Numbered from the stretch's first letter, positions 48,970 through 57,775 are shown. The stretch is DNA of 64,000 nucleotides from Ramlibacter pallidus (GCF_015070875.1 NZ_JADDIV010000004.1:434001-498000), one strand, 5' to 3'. Made by a program: numbers and translations. Notes: generated from the sequence alone by a model not told the origin.

Positions 48970-50621
48970 GACGCGGTCTCCTTCGCGGCCTCCAGGAAGC
49001 GGTGCAGCGCGGCGACCACCGCCGCGCCTTCGCCGATCGCCGCCCCGACGCGCTTGGTGGACCCCGCACGCACGTCACCGACCGCGAACACGCCCGGCAG
49101 GCTCGACTCGAGTTCACCGCGGCCGGGTCCCCCGGTGACGACGAAGCCGGCGCGGTCGAGCGCCATGCCGCAGCCTGCGAGGAAACCGGTCTCCGGCGAA
49201 GCCCCGATGAACAGGAACAGGTTGCGCACCGGCCGCCGCGTGACCTCGCCGCCGTCGCGGTCGCGCCAGGCCACGGTGGAGAGGTGGCCGGCGGCGTCGC
49301 CTTCGAGCTCGGCGAGTTCCTGCCGTGGCAGCACCGTGATGTTGGCGGCGGCTTCGATGCGGTCGATCAGGTAGCGCGACATCGTCGCCGCGAGGCCGGT
49401 GCCCCGCACGAGGATGGTGACGCGCGCCGCGTGCGCCGCGAGGAAGACCGCGGCCTGGCCGGCGGAGTTGCCGCCGCCCACCAGCACCACTTCCTCGCCG
49501 CGGCACAGGCGCGCCTCGATCGGCGAGGCCCAGTACCACACGCCGCGTCCTTCGAAGGCGGGCAGGTTGCGCGCCTCGGGGCGGTTGTAGCGCGCGCCGC
49601 TGGCGATCACCACCGAGCGGGCCTGCAGCCGCCGGCCGTCGGTGAGGCGCAATGCCGGCGGGGCATCGGGCGTGCATTCGAGCGCGGAGACCTGTGCCGG
49701 CACGAGCACCCGTGCGCCGAACTTCTGCGCCTGCACGTAGGCACGGCCGGCGAGGGCCTGGCCCGAGATGCCGGTCGGGAAGCCGAGGTAGTTCTCGATG
49801 CGCGCGCTGGCGCCGGCCTGGCCACCGTACGCGCGGCAATCGAGGGCGACGACCGCCAGGCCTTCGCTGGCGGCATACACCGCCGTGGCCAGCCCGGCCG
49901 GGCCGGCGCCGACGATCGCCACGTCGAACAGCTGGTGCTGCTCGGAAGGATCCAGCAGGCCCAGGCAATGGGCCAGCTGCTGTTCGTCCGGGTCGACCAG
50001 GATGCTGCCGTCCGGGCAGACCGCCAGCACCTCGTGCGGCCGGTTGGCGTATTGCGAGGCAAGGGCGCAGGCGCTGGCATCGTCGTGCGGCCCGACCACG
50101 TGGTAGGGCTGGCCGTTGCGCCGCAGGAAGTTCTCCAGCCGCACCAGGTGCGGCGATTGCGCGTCGCCGATCAGCACGGCGCCGGCGACGCCCCGCTCGA
50201 TCAGGGCCACGCGCCGCAGGATCAGCGCGCGCGTGATGCGCTCGCCCAGGTCGGCTTCCGCGGTGATCAGCGCGCGCAGCTGCGCGGGCGGCACCAGGAT
50301 CGCCTCCACCGGCTCCTCGGCCAGGCCGTCGACGAGCGCGGGAGCGCCGGACAGTTGCCCCACCTCGGCGAGGAAGGCGCCAGGGCCCTCGCGCACGATG
50401 GGGACGACATGCCCGAGGCCGTCGCGCTGGCTGATGCGGACCAGCCCCTTCAGCAGGATGAACATGCCCGGCCCGGGCTCTCCCGCCCGGAACAGGTGGT
50501 CGCCGGCGGCGTAGCTGCGCGGCGTGCCGAAGCGCGCAGCGCGCGCAACGTCGCCTTCGTCCAGCACGGGGAACATCTGCTCGCGCCGGCCGGCGAGGGT
50601 GTCGGGTTCGGGAGCTGCCAT
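48966..50621 (-). CDS. FAD-dependent thioredoxin-reductase-like protein with cyclic nucleotide-binding domain
   Basis: 551 residues. An N-terminal cyclic nucleotide-binding-like domain (about 20-130: AAGDHLFRAGEPGPGMFILL) is followed by a Trx/glutaredoxin-like piece (about 150-220) and a thioredoxin-reductase-like part with FAD motif VAIVGAGPAGLATAVYAASE and NADPH motif VVLVGGGNSAGQAAVFLA. At the redox site the usual CATC is replaced by Trp364-Ala-Ser-Pro367 (VWYWASPIEARLC), so it cannot form the disulfide. C-terminal FAD site: GVFAVGDVRAGS. Probably an NADPH-dependent flavin enzyme controlled by a nucleotide. Confidence 0.92.
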   Translation of the reverse strand: MAAPEPDTLAGRREQMFPVLDEGDVARAARFGTPRSYAAGDHLFRAGEPGPGMFILLKGLVRISQRDGLGHVVPIVREGPGAFLAEVGQLSGAPALVDGLAEEPVEAILVPPAQLRALITAEADLGERITRALILRRVALIERGVAGAVLIGDAQSPHLVRLENFLRRNGQPYHVVGPHDDASACALASQYANRPHEVLAVCPDGSILVDPDEQQLAHCLGLLDPSEQHQLFDVAIVGAGPAGLATAVYAASEGLAVVALDCRAYGGQAGASARIENYLGFPTGISGQALAGRAYVQAQKFGARVLVPAQVSALECTPDAPPALRLTDGRRLQARSVVIASGARYNRPEARNLPAFEGRGVWYWASPIEARLCRGEEVVLVGGGNSAGQAAVFLAAHAARVTILVRGTGLAATMSRYLIDRIEAAANITVLPRQELAELEGDAAGHLSTVAWRDRDGGEVTRRPVRNLFLFIGASPETGFLAGCGMALDRAGFVVTGGPGRGELESSLPGVFAVGDVRAGSTKRVGAAIGEGAAVVAALHRFLEAAKETAS

Positions 50622-50720
50622 GGGGCGAGACTAGCATCGGCGCGGCCCGGCGTGCAGCTGCGGCGACTTGCCTTCGGCCGCATCCTGCGTCACGATGCGC
50701 GCCCCAACCCCGAGACCCCG

Positions 50721-51131
50721 ATGACGAACCCTCCATCCTCCAAGGAATTCCTGCTGCTGTCGCGCGGCCAGTGGGACGCCGACAAGTCGCCGCAGGAGAT
50801 CCAGGCGGCCATCGACGCCTTCTACGCCTGGCACGAAACCCTGGTCGCGCGCGGCCAGTTCAGGCCGGGGCAGCGGCTCGCGAAGGCGTCCAGGCTGGTC
50901 ACCCGCAGCGGCATCCTCGACGGGCCGTTCGCGGAAGCGAAGGAGGTCGTGGGCGGCTACTGGTTCGTCCTGGCCGGGAGCCTCGACGAAGCGGCGCGCA
51001 TCGCCGCGGACAACCCGTGCCTGGCGTGCGGCCTGGCGTTCGAGATCCGCCCGATCGAGCCGGAAAAGGCCAGCGCCTACCGCGAGAGCAACGAGACGCC
51101 GCGGCAGGCCGCGGCCAGCCGCCAACTCTAG
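50721..51131 (+). CDS. YciI-like protein
   Basis: 136 residues from the ATG at 50721, 99 bases from the divergent flavoprotein start. The pattern FLLLSRGQWDADKSPQEIQA, then ILDGPFAEAKEVVGGYWFVL and IAADNPCLACGLAFEIRPIE, is that of YciI/DGPF-like small barrel proteins, including the DGPF motif. It is distinct from the one at 31288. Function unknown; related proteins accompany ECF sigma factors. Confidence 0.88.
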   Translation: MTNPPSSKEFLLLSRGQWDADKSPQEIQAAIDAFYAWHETLVARGQFRPGQRLAKASRLVTRSGILDGPFAEAKEVVGGYWFVLAGSLDEAARIAADNPCLACGLAFEIRPIEPEKASAYRESNETPRQAAASRQL

Positions 51132-51254
51132 GCCCAGTCCGACGCCGGCCGCCGCCGGGTTGTTCCACCATCGCGCTGGTGAACGGGAAGGCTCGCGTGC
51201 AAGCTCTGCCGCGGCGCCGTACCGGCCCAGCAGAAGAACAACCCGCAAGAAGGC

Positions 51255-52091
51255 ATGACCGAGGCCACCCTCCGCGACACCGTCCTGAAGATCGGCGAAA
51301 ACGCCCGCGCGTCCGCCGTCGCGGTCGCGGTCTACGACTTCGAGCACCACACCACGTGGTCGATCCATCCCGCGCGCTGGTTCCACGCCGCCAGCACCAT
51401 CAAGGTGCCGGTGCTGCTCGCCGTCTACGAGGCCATCGAGCAGGGCCGCCTGGAGCCGCACTCGCGCGTGCACGTGCGCAACCGCTTCTACGGCCTCGTC
51501 GACGGCAAGCCCTTCCGCGTGTCCCAGGGCAGCGACGCCAACGCGGACGTGCACGCCGCCCTCGGGCGCATGCTCACGGTGCACACGCTGGCCGAGCACA
51601 TGATCGTGACGAGCAGCAACCTCGCCACCAACCTGCTGCTGGACCTCGTCGGCATCGAGGCCGCGCGGGCCTCCCTGGCGCGCCTGCACCTGAGCGGCAT
51701 CGAGCTGCAGCGGGGGGTGGAGGACGAAGTGGCCTGGGCGGCGGGCATCAACAACCGCGTGACCGCCGCCGGCCTCTGCAACGCCATGCGCCTGATCGAA
51801 GAAGGGCGGGCCATCTCGCCCGAGGCCTCCAGGGCGATGCTCGACATCCTGCACCAGCAGCGCTTCCGCAGCGGCATCCCGGCGGGACTGCCGGAAGACG
51901 CGCGCGTGGCCCACAAGACCGGGGAGATCTCGACCGTCGCCCATGACGCCGGCATCGTGTACCTGGACGGACGCGATGCCTACGTCGTCGTCATCCTCAC
52001 CGAGTGGGCGCCCGAAGTGGACGGACGGCAGGAGACGATCGCGCGGATCTCGCGCGCGGTGTACGAGTACATGACGGGGAACCGCGCATGA
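51255..52091 (+). CDS. Class A beta-lactamase-like serine hydrolase, cytoplasmic
   Basis: 278 residues. The serine triad of class A/D-peptidase fold: Ser47-x-x-Lys50 in FHAASTIKVPVLL, Ser120-Ser-Asn122 in VTSSNLATN (SDN loop), and Lys221-Thr-Gly223 in AHKTGEIS. The omega-loop ExxLN of true class A enzymes is not clear (ELQRGVEDEVAW instead). There is no signal peptide, unusual for a beta-lactamase, so a cytoplasmic amidase or D-amino-peptide hydrolase is more likely. First gene of a three-gene overlapping operon, coupled by ATGA to the M15-like gene. Confidence 0.85.
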   Translation: MTEATLRDTVLKIGENARASAVAVAVYDFEHHTTWSIHPARWFHAASTIKVPVLLAVYEAIEQGRLEPHSRVHVRNRFYGLVDGKPFRVSQGSDANADVHAALGRMLTVHTLAEHMIVTSSNLATNLLLDLVGIEAARASLARLHLSGIELQRGVEDEVAWAAGINNRVTAAGLCNAMRLIEEGRAISPEASRAMLDILHQQRFRSGIPAGLPEDARVAHKTGEISTVAHDAGIVYLDGRDAYVVVILTEWAPEVDGRQETIARISRAVYEYMTGNRA

Positions 52092-52699
52092 GTCCCTTCC
52101 CGCTTCCGCTCGTGCACGCCGGGGACCTCCCGCCCGAGGTGCGGGAAGTGCTGCGCCCGGGGCAGCCGCTGCGCGGTCGCTCGGGGGTCGCGCGCGTGCT
52201 GCCTGCAACGTTCCTGCGCGTGGATTCCTGGAGCCAGGCCCGCGAAACCATGCTCACGCCCCACTTCGCGCTGTGGGAACTCATCGGCGTGGACGTGCGG
52301 GAAGCGGCACCCCTGCGCTCGTTCCCGCGCTACGTGCCGTGCGCGCTGGTGCTGCTGGCGACGGCGCTCGAGCTGTTCCGGCTGGAGGTGGGGACGACCG
52401 TGCATGTCGCCGCCAACGGCGGGTACCGCTCGCCGGGCCACGCGCTGACGCGGCATGCCTCGCGCCACTGCTGGGGAACGGCCGCCAACATCTACCGCAT
52501 CGGGGACACGCTGCTCGAGACGCGGGAAGAGATCGAGAAGTACGCGGCGATCGCCCGGCGCGTGATTCCCGGCGCCTGGATCCGGCCATATGGCCAGGAA
52601 GACGGCGAGGCCGACGACCACCTGCACGTCGACCTGGGCTACACGGTGTTCGATCCGGCGGAGGACCCGGGCGCCGACGATGCGAAGGAGCCGACCTGA
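52088..52699 (+). CDS. Peptidase M15-like protein
   Basis: 203 residues. HFALWELIGVD, VAANGGYRSPGHALTRHASR and HCWGTAANIYRIGD fit the M15 (VanY/DD-carboxypeptidase) fold: the SxHxxGxAxD metal motif is present as SRHCWGTAAN, with Asn in place of the metal-binding Asp, and the late DDHLHVDLGY gives the next His. It has no signal peptide. If active, it would trim D-amino or peptide ends; the Asn raises the chance of an altered metal site. Overlaps its neighbours by 4 and 1 bases. Confidence 0.75.
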   Translation: MSPFPLPLVHAGDLPPEVREVLRPGQPLRGRSGVARVLPATFLRVDSWSQARETMLTPHFALWELIGVDVREAAPLRSFPRYVPCALVLLATALELFRLEVGTTVHVAANGGYRSPGHALTRHASRHCWGTAANIYRIGDTLLETREEIEKYAAIARRVIPGAWIRPYGQEDGEADDHLHVDLGYTVFDPAEDPGADDAKEPT

Positions 52700-53901
52700 T
52701 GGCCGATGCCAAGAAGCGGGAGCGGGCGGTCGCGGCATCGCCACTGGCCCTGGCGGCGATCGGCCTCGAGGCCGAATGCTCGCTGGTGGTCGACGGCCAG
52801 CCGACGCGGCCGGAAGACTTGTTCGGCAGCCCGCGCGACTTCATCCGCGGCGAGCTGATGCACCGGCAGGGCACCTCGTACCACCTGCCCACCGGCGGTG
52901 CCGTCTACTTCGACACCGGCGTCATCGAGGTCGCCACGCCGGTGATCGAGATCGAGCGCGGTTGCGCGGCGCGGGCCGGGCGATCCCTGTGGGAGGCGCT
53001 GCAGTTCATCCGCGGCGAGCTCGACGCCTGGGACGCGCGCCACGGGCGGCACACGCAGCTCGTGGGCTTCAGCGCGCACTACAACGTCTCCTTCGAACTC
53101 CCGCCGGGCGAACCGGCGAACGGCCGCAGCATCGGCAAGCTCGCCCACCTGCTCACCTTCATCCTGCCCGCGCCGGTGATGCTGCTCGCGACCAACCGGC
53201 GCTCCACCGGCGTCGGCGTGCGCCCGCGCCAGGACCGCATCGAGATCACGTCGGACTTCACGCCCGACCCGGCGCTCATGATCGCGGCGGCCGCGCTGAT
53301 CGTCGGTATCGTGCGGGAGGTCATGGCCTGGTCCAGCTACGAACCCGAGGAACTCGCGCGGCGCGGCATCCCGGTGATCCGCGGTTTTCGGCCCATGCCG
53401 CACACCTCGCGCAAGGGCTGGCTGGCCCGGTTCGACTGCTATCCGCAGAGTCCGTTCACCTGCGACGTCGACACGGACCGGTGGGAGACCGAGAACCACG
53501 GCGCGCTCAGCCTGCGCGGCATTGCCGGCCGCACGGTGCGGTACTTCTGGCGCCCGATCCGGCGCATGTCCGACCCGTTCACGTTCCGCCTCATCGCGGC
53601 CGTCCTGCAGGGTCGCGGGGCGTCGCTGCTGGACCTGCCCGACCGGCCCGCCGCCTACGAGGACGTCGGGCGGCTTTGCACCTGGGACGGGACGCTGCCG
53701 CCGTCGCGGCTTGCCCGCTCGCGCTATGAACGCGTGGTGATCCGCGCCGTCTCCGGGCAGCCGCTGCGCATCGCCGGCGAGCGGCTGCAGCCCGTCGGCA
53801 TGGACGGCTGGTCGGCCATCGTGTTCCGGCGCCCCGACAACGGACAGGAAGTGATCGCCATCGACGACCTCATCGAACACCTGGACGGGTGGGAGCGCTA
53901 G
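52699..53901 (+). CDS. Glutamate-cysteine-ligase-fold amidoligase-like protein
   Basis: 400 residues. Features of the GCS/glutamine-synthetase-like superfamily: AIGLEAECSLVVDGQ (Glu24, Glu26 as metal ligands), DTGVIEVATPVIEIERG, a FSAHYNVSF strand (127-132) and RPRQDRIEITSDFTPDPALM (around 175-194, Arg180, Glu182). ATP-driven formation of an amide bond between a carboxylate and an amine is expected; the substrate is not glutamate and cysteine with any certainty. The C-terminal third has no clear match. TGATG coupling to the M15-like gene makes it the last of the cassette. Confidence 0.75.
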   Translation: MADAKKRERAVAASPLALAAIGLEAECSLVVDGQPTRPEDLFGSPRDFIRGELMHRQGTSYHLPTGGAVYFDTGVIEVATPVIEIERGCAARAGRSLWEALQFIRGELDAWDARHGRHTQLVGFSAHYNVSFELPPGEPANGRSIGKLAHLLTFILPAPVMLLATNRRSTGVGVRPRQDRIEITSDFTPDPALMIAAAALIVGIVREVMAWSSYEPEELARRGIPVIRGFRPMPHTSRKGWLARFDCYPQSPFTCDVDTDRWETENHGALSLRGIAGRTVRYFWRPIRRMSDPFTFRLIAAVLQGRGASLLDLPDRPAAYEDVGRLCTWDGTLPPSRLARSRYERVVIRAVSGQPLRIAGERLQPVGMDGWSAIVFRRPDNGQEVIAIDDLIEHLDGWER

Positions 53902-54009
53902 TACGGAACGTTGCGTGACCGCGGCCCGCAGTCAACGATCGGGTTAAGCGAATGGCGGGCCGCGCGGGGCTTTGCCTTAGGCGCAATGCTCGACCGTAGG
54001 GGAGAATCG

Positions 54010-55818
54010 ATGGGTTGCTTCTCCGGCTCGCGCATCGTGCGGCCAACCTCGGATCCGATGAACCAGCCGAACCTGCGCGTGCAGTCCTTGCGCAGCAAGA
54101 TCTTGGTGATCGCGGGCCTCGCGCTCGCCTATTTCCTCGCTGCACGCCTCCTGATCTCCCTGTCCGCCATCGCGGCCGGGCCCGTCACCACCATCTGGCT
54201 GCCGTCCGGCATCGCGGTGGCCGCGCTGGTGCTGTACGGTCCCTGGGCCGCTTGCGGCTCTTTCGCGGGATCGCTGGCGGTGGCCCTGGCGACGTCCACG
54301 CCCGCGCCCCTCGCCGTGATGCTCTCTCTGGGCAACACCGGTGGCGAGCTGCTTTGCTGGTGGCTGCTGGCCGGCTGGCGCAACCGCGGCTTCTCCGTGG
54401 AACACGTGATGGACGGGCCCCGGCTCGCCGGTGCGGCCGTGGCCGGCGGCGTCCTGTCCGCCACCGCCAGCGTCGGCGGCTACGTGCGTTTCGGGCTGAT
54501 CCCGCCGGACGCCTTCCTGGGCAGCTGGCTGGCGTGGATGGGTTCGGGCGTCGCCAGCATGGTGCTCGTCACGCCGCTGCTCGTGTACGCGGCGCGGCAT
54601 CGCCACCAGCCGTGGCGCGTGGCCGGGCGGCTGCCCGAGTACGGCTCGGCCCTGCTGCTGCTGGTCGCCGCCGCGCTCCTCTGGCAGGGGCCGCATTTCG
54701 AGCGGGGGGTCGACGAGCCGGTCGTGCTGCTGCTGATCCTGGGCCAGCTGTGGATCGCCTTCCGGTTCACGCCGGCCGCCATGACGCTTTCCAACGCCGT
54801 CATCGCCGCCTCGGCCGTGGCGGCCCTGGTCCTCCGCCTCGGCCACGCGCCGCCGGCCACGGCCTATCCCTTCATCCTGTCGCTGCAGCTGATGCTGGCC
54901 GGACTGGCGCTGGTGGCCTACTTGCTGGCGGCCATGGTGGAGCGCCAGCGCCGTTCCACGCAGCAGCTGCGCGACGCGCAGGGCGCCCTCGTGACCGGAG
55001 CGCGCGACGCGGGGCGGGCGGAGATCGCGACCAACGTGCTGCACAACGTCGGCAACGTCCTGAACAGCGTGAACGTGTCGGCGCAGCTGGCGGTCACGCG
55101 GCTGGAAGCCTCGAAGTTGCAGGGCCTGACGCGCGCGCTGCAGATGCTGCAGTCGAACCGGGCCGACCTCGGTACCTACCTCGCGCAGGATCCCAAGGGC
55201 AAGCTGCTGCCGTCCTACCTGGAGCAGGTCGGCAGGGCCCTGGAGCAGGAGCAGCGCGAGCTGCGCCAGGAGCTCGACCTGCTGGTGCGCAACGTCGACC
55301 ACATCAAGGACGTCGTCGCCACGCAGCAGCGGTATGCCGGCGTCAGCACGGTGCTCGAGCCGGTGCAGTTGCACGAGGTGGTGGAGGACGCGCTGCGCCT
55401 GCACCACTCCGACATGGTGCGCGCCGGCGTGACGGTGGAACGCGAGTTCGGCGACGTGCCGGTGGTTCCGCTGGACAAGGCCCGCATCGTGCAGATCCTC
55501 GTCAACCTGTTCAGCAACGCGCGCCATGCGATGGCGCAGCGCGAAGGCCAGCGGCGCATGGTGCTGCGCGTCGGGCAGGAGGGCGGGCAGCTCGCCGTGA
55601 GCGTCACCGACGAAGGCGAGGGGATCTCGCGCGAGAACCTCACGCGCATCTTCGCCCACGGCTTCACCACCCGCCGGGGCGGCCACGGCTTCGGCCTGCA
55701 CAGCAGTGCGCTGGTGGCCGTGGAGATGGGCGGCACGCTGGTGGCGCACAGCGACGGCCCTGGAGCCGGCGCGACCTTCACGCTGAAGCTGCCGCTGCAG
55801 CAGGCGGTGCCGGCATGA
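54010..55818 (+). CDS. MASE1-type membrane sensor histidine kinase
   Basis: 602 residues from 54010, where GGGGAG gives a good ribosome site; ATG at 54058 is an alternative. The N-terminal MASE1 sensor has eight or so helices (ILVIAGLALAYFLAARLLIS to about residue 290), with the GPVTTIWLPSGIAVAALVLY signature. A coiled coil leads to ATNVLHNVGNVLNSVNVSAQ, with His345 as phosphoacceptor, and an ATPase domain (NLFSNARHAM, DEGEGIS, GGHGFGLHSSAL). The H-box belongs to the LHNVGNVLNS group rather than classic HisKA. Overlaps the receiver gene by 4 bases. Confidence 0.92.
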   Translation: MGCFSGSRIVRPTSDPMNQPNLRVQSLRSKILVIAGLALAYFLAARLLISLSAIAAGPVTTIWLPSGIAVAALVLYGPWAACGSFAGSLAVALATSTPAPLAVMLSLGNTGGELLCWWLLAGWRNRGFSVEHVMDGPRLAGAAVAGGVLSATASVGGYVRFGLIPPDAFLGSWLAWMGSGVASMVLVTPLLVYAARHRHQPWRVAGRLPEYGSALLLLVAAALLWQGPHFERGVDEPVVLLLILGQLWIAFRFTPAAMTLSNAVIAASAVAALVLRLGHAPPATAYPFILSLQLMLAGLALVAYLLAAMVERQRRSTQQLRDAQGALVTGARDAGRAEIATNVLHNVGNVLNSVNVSAQLAVTRLEASKLQGLTRALQMLQSNRADLGTYLAQDPKGKLLPSYLEQVGRALEQEQRELRQELDLLVRNVDHIKDVVATQQRYAGVSTVLEPVQLHEVVEDALRLHHSDMVRAGVTVEREFGDVPVVPLDKARIVQILVNLFSNARHAMAQREGQRRMVLRVGQEGGQLAVSVTDEGEGISRENLTRIFAHGFTTRRGGHGFGLHSSALVAVEMGGTLVAHSDGPGAGATFTLKLPLQQAVPA

Positions 55819-56309
55819 ACCCCGGGCGTCCGCCGCGCATCCTGATCGTCGACGACATGCCGGCGATCCACGAGGACTTCCGCAAGATCCTGGTGCCGCC
55901 CGAGGCGACGGCGCTGGACGACCTGGAGGCCACCCTGTTCGGCGCCGCGGTGTCCCCGGTGGCCGAACACTTCGAACTGGATTCGGCCTACCAGGGACGC
56001 GAGGCGCTCGACATGGTGGTCGCCGCGCGTGACGCGGGCCGGCCCTACGCCTTCGCCTTCGTCGACATGCGCATGCCGCCCGGGTGGAACGGCGTCGAGA
56101 CGATCGAGCGCCTGCGCAAGGTGGACCCGGTGCTGCCGGTGGTGATCTGCACCGCGTACTCCGACCATTCGTGGGAAGAGATCGGCGACCGCATCGGCGG
56201 CGAGGACGGTGCCGTCATCCTGCGCAAGCCGGTCGATCCGGGCAAGGTCCGCGAGATCGCGATCCACCTGGCGGGCCGGCCGCACGCCGGGCCGCCGGCC
56301 GGGGACTGA
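55815..56309 (+). CDS. Single-domain response regulator
   Basis: 164 residues, receiver only: acidic pair in IVDDMP, Asp84 in AFVDMRMPPGWNG, Thr in ICTAYSD and Lys in AVILRKPVDP. An insertion of about 30 residues after the first helix (EATALDDLEATLFGAAVSPV) is typical of receivers paired with LHNVGNVLNS kinases. There is no output domain, so it acts by protein contact or as a phosphate relay. Convergent with the LysR gene. Confidence 0.92.
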   Translation: MNPGRPPRILIVDDMPAIHEDFRKILVPPEATALDDLEATLFGAAVSPVAEHFELDSAYQGREALDMVVAARDAGRPYAFAFVDMRMPPGWNGVETIERLRKVDPVLPVVICTAYSDHSWEEIGDRIGGEDGAVILRKPVDPGKVREIAIHLAGRPHAGPPAGD

Positions 56310-56331
56310 ACGGCGCCGGCGCGCGAGCGGT

Positions 56332-57267
56332 TCACGCCTGCCGGAGGGCGGGGCTCTCCGCTGCGATCCACGCCCACACCTCGCGGACGCCGGGTGCGTC
56401 TTCGTGTCCCTCGACGGCCGCCAGGTGGTAGCTGCCCGTGGTCAGCACCGGCCCCAGCGGCTGGACCAGCATGCCGCTGCTGCGTTCGGCTTCCGTCAGG
56501 GTCAGGCTGAGGAGTCCGGCGCCGAGGCCGGCGAGCGTGGCACTCATGGCCTGCGCTTCGTCGGAAAAGGACAGGCCGGTGCGCGCCGCCGCCCAGCGGG
56601 CGGGCTGCGGGATGCCGGCCTTGCGCGCCCAGTTCGGCCAGGTGGCCGGTGCCGTGGCATTGGCGCCCCAGTCGAAGTGGATGAGCGGCACCTTCTCCAG
56701 GTCCTTCGGGGTGCGCAGCCGCACGGCGGGGCCGCACATCACGGCGTAGCGTTCCTCGCCGAGGAACTGCGTGGCGAGCCCCGGCCAGCGACCGTCGCCG
56801 AAACGGATCGCGAGGTCCGCATCGCCCCGCCGCAGGTCGGCCACCGCCTCGCTGGCGTGGATGCGCAGGGTGACTTGCGGACACGCCGCGTGCAGCGCGC
56901 CGAGGCGGGGCAGCACCCAGCGCGCGGCAAACGCGGTGGTGGCCGACAGCGTCACCACGCGGTGCGGCGTGTCCTGCCGCGCCGACCGCACGCCCGCCGC
57001 GATGGTGTCCAGTCCCTCGCGCAGGGCTTCGGCCAGGCGCGTCCCCGCCGGCGTCAGCACGAGCTGGCGCGGCTTGCGCAGGAAGAGGACGGTGGCCAGG
57101 TCCTCCTCGAGCGCACGGATCTGGTGGGTGACGGCGGTGGGCGTCACGTGCAGTTCCGCCGCCGCCCGCTGCACGCTCAGGTGCGCGGCGGCGGCCTCGA
57201 AGGCGCGCAGGGCGACCAGCGACGGCAAGGCGCGCCGCGGCCGGATGGATGAAATGGATTCGCTCAT
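56332..57267 (-). CDS. LysR-family regulator (GcvA-like)
   Basis: 311 residues from 57267. HTH with the GcvA group pattern: LPSLVALRAFEAAAAHLSVQ, RAAAELHVTPTAVTHQIRAL. Effector domain: RVVTLSATTAFAARWVLPRL, ADLAIRFGDGRWPGLATQFL. Divergent from the RidA-family gene over 85 bases and probably controls it. Confidence 0.92.
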   Translation of the reverse strand: MSESISSIRPRRALPSLVALRAFEAAAAHLSVQRAAAELHVTPTAVTHQIRALEEDLATVLFLRKPRQLVLTPAGTRLAEALREGLDTIAAGVRSARQDTPHRVVTLSATTAFAARWVLPRLGALHAACPQVTLRIHASEAVADLRRGDADLAIRFGDGRWPGLATQFLGEERYAVMCGPAVRLRTPKDLEKVPLIHFDWGANATAPATWPNWARKAGIPQPARWAAARTGLSFSDEAQAMSATLAGLGAGLLSLTLTEAERSSGMLVQPLGPVLTTGSYHLAAVEGHEDAPGVREVWAWIAAESPALRQA

Positions 57268-57352
57268 GACGGAGAAAAGGGTCAGTTGTCCCGGAGTCAC
57301 ATCATCCCTAGAGTTCTCGACGCGGGCGAGTGCCCGGACCACAGGAACATAC

Positions 57353-57760
57353 ATGAATGCGATTCAGCTGTTCAACCCCGCGGGCTTGTACGACCCCGTC
57401 CCCAACGGGTATTCCCATGGCGCGACGGTCGAGGCCGGGGTGCGCCTCGTGCTGCTTTCGGGGCAGGGCGGGGAGGACCAGGCAGGCGCACTGCGTGCCG
57501 GCTACGCCGCGCAGCTGCGCCAGGCGCTCGACAACATGCTGCTGGCGCTCGCGGCCGCCGGCGCGGGACCCGAGCACGTCGCCCGGCTGCTGGTGCTGGT
57601 CGTGGACCACGACGAACCGAAGCTCCACCAGCTGGGCGCGGAGTTCGACCGCATCTGGGGCGATCGCCTGAAACCGGCCTGCACGCTCATCCCCGTGCCG
57701 CGCCTTGCGCTCGACGGCATGCTGGTGGAGATCGAGGCGACGGCGGCCGTGCCGGTGTAG
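57353..57760 (+). CDS. RidA/YjgF-family protein
   Basis: 135 residues. Family core: LVLLSGQGGEDQAGALRAGY, LRQALDNMLLALAAAGAGPE, VARLLVLVVDHDEPKLHQLG, and near the end CTLIPVPRLALDGMLVEIEA. RidA proteins hydrolyse reactive enamine/imine products of PLP enzymes; the usual catalytic Arg is here in the PVPRLAL segment. Divergent from the GcvA-like LysR gene. Confidence 0.92.
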   Translation: MNAIQLFNPAGLYDPVPNGYSHGATVEAGVRLVLLSGQGGEDQAGALRAGYAAQLRQALDNMLLALAAAGAGPEHVARLLVLVVDHDEPKLHQLGAEFDRIWGDRLKPACTLIPVPRLALDGMLVEIEATAAVPV

Positions 57761-57775
57761 CGGGGCGGCCGCGGA

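Noticed and set aside
51255..52091. An antibiotic resistance beta-lactamase
   Set aside because: It lacks a signal peptide and a clear ExxLN loop and sits in a metabolic-looking operon.
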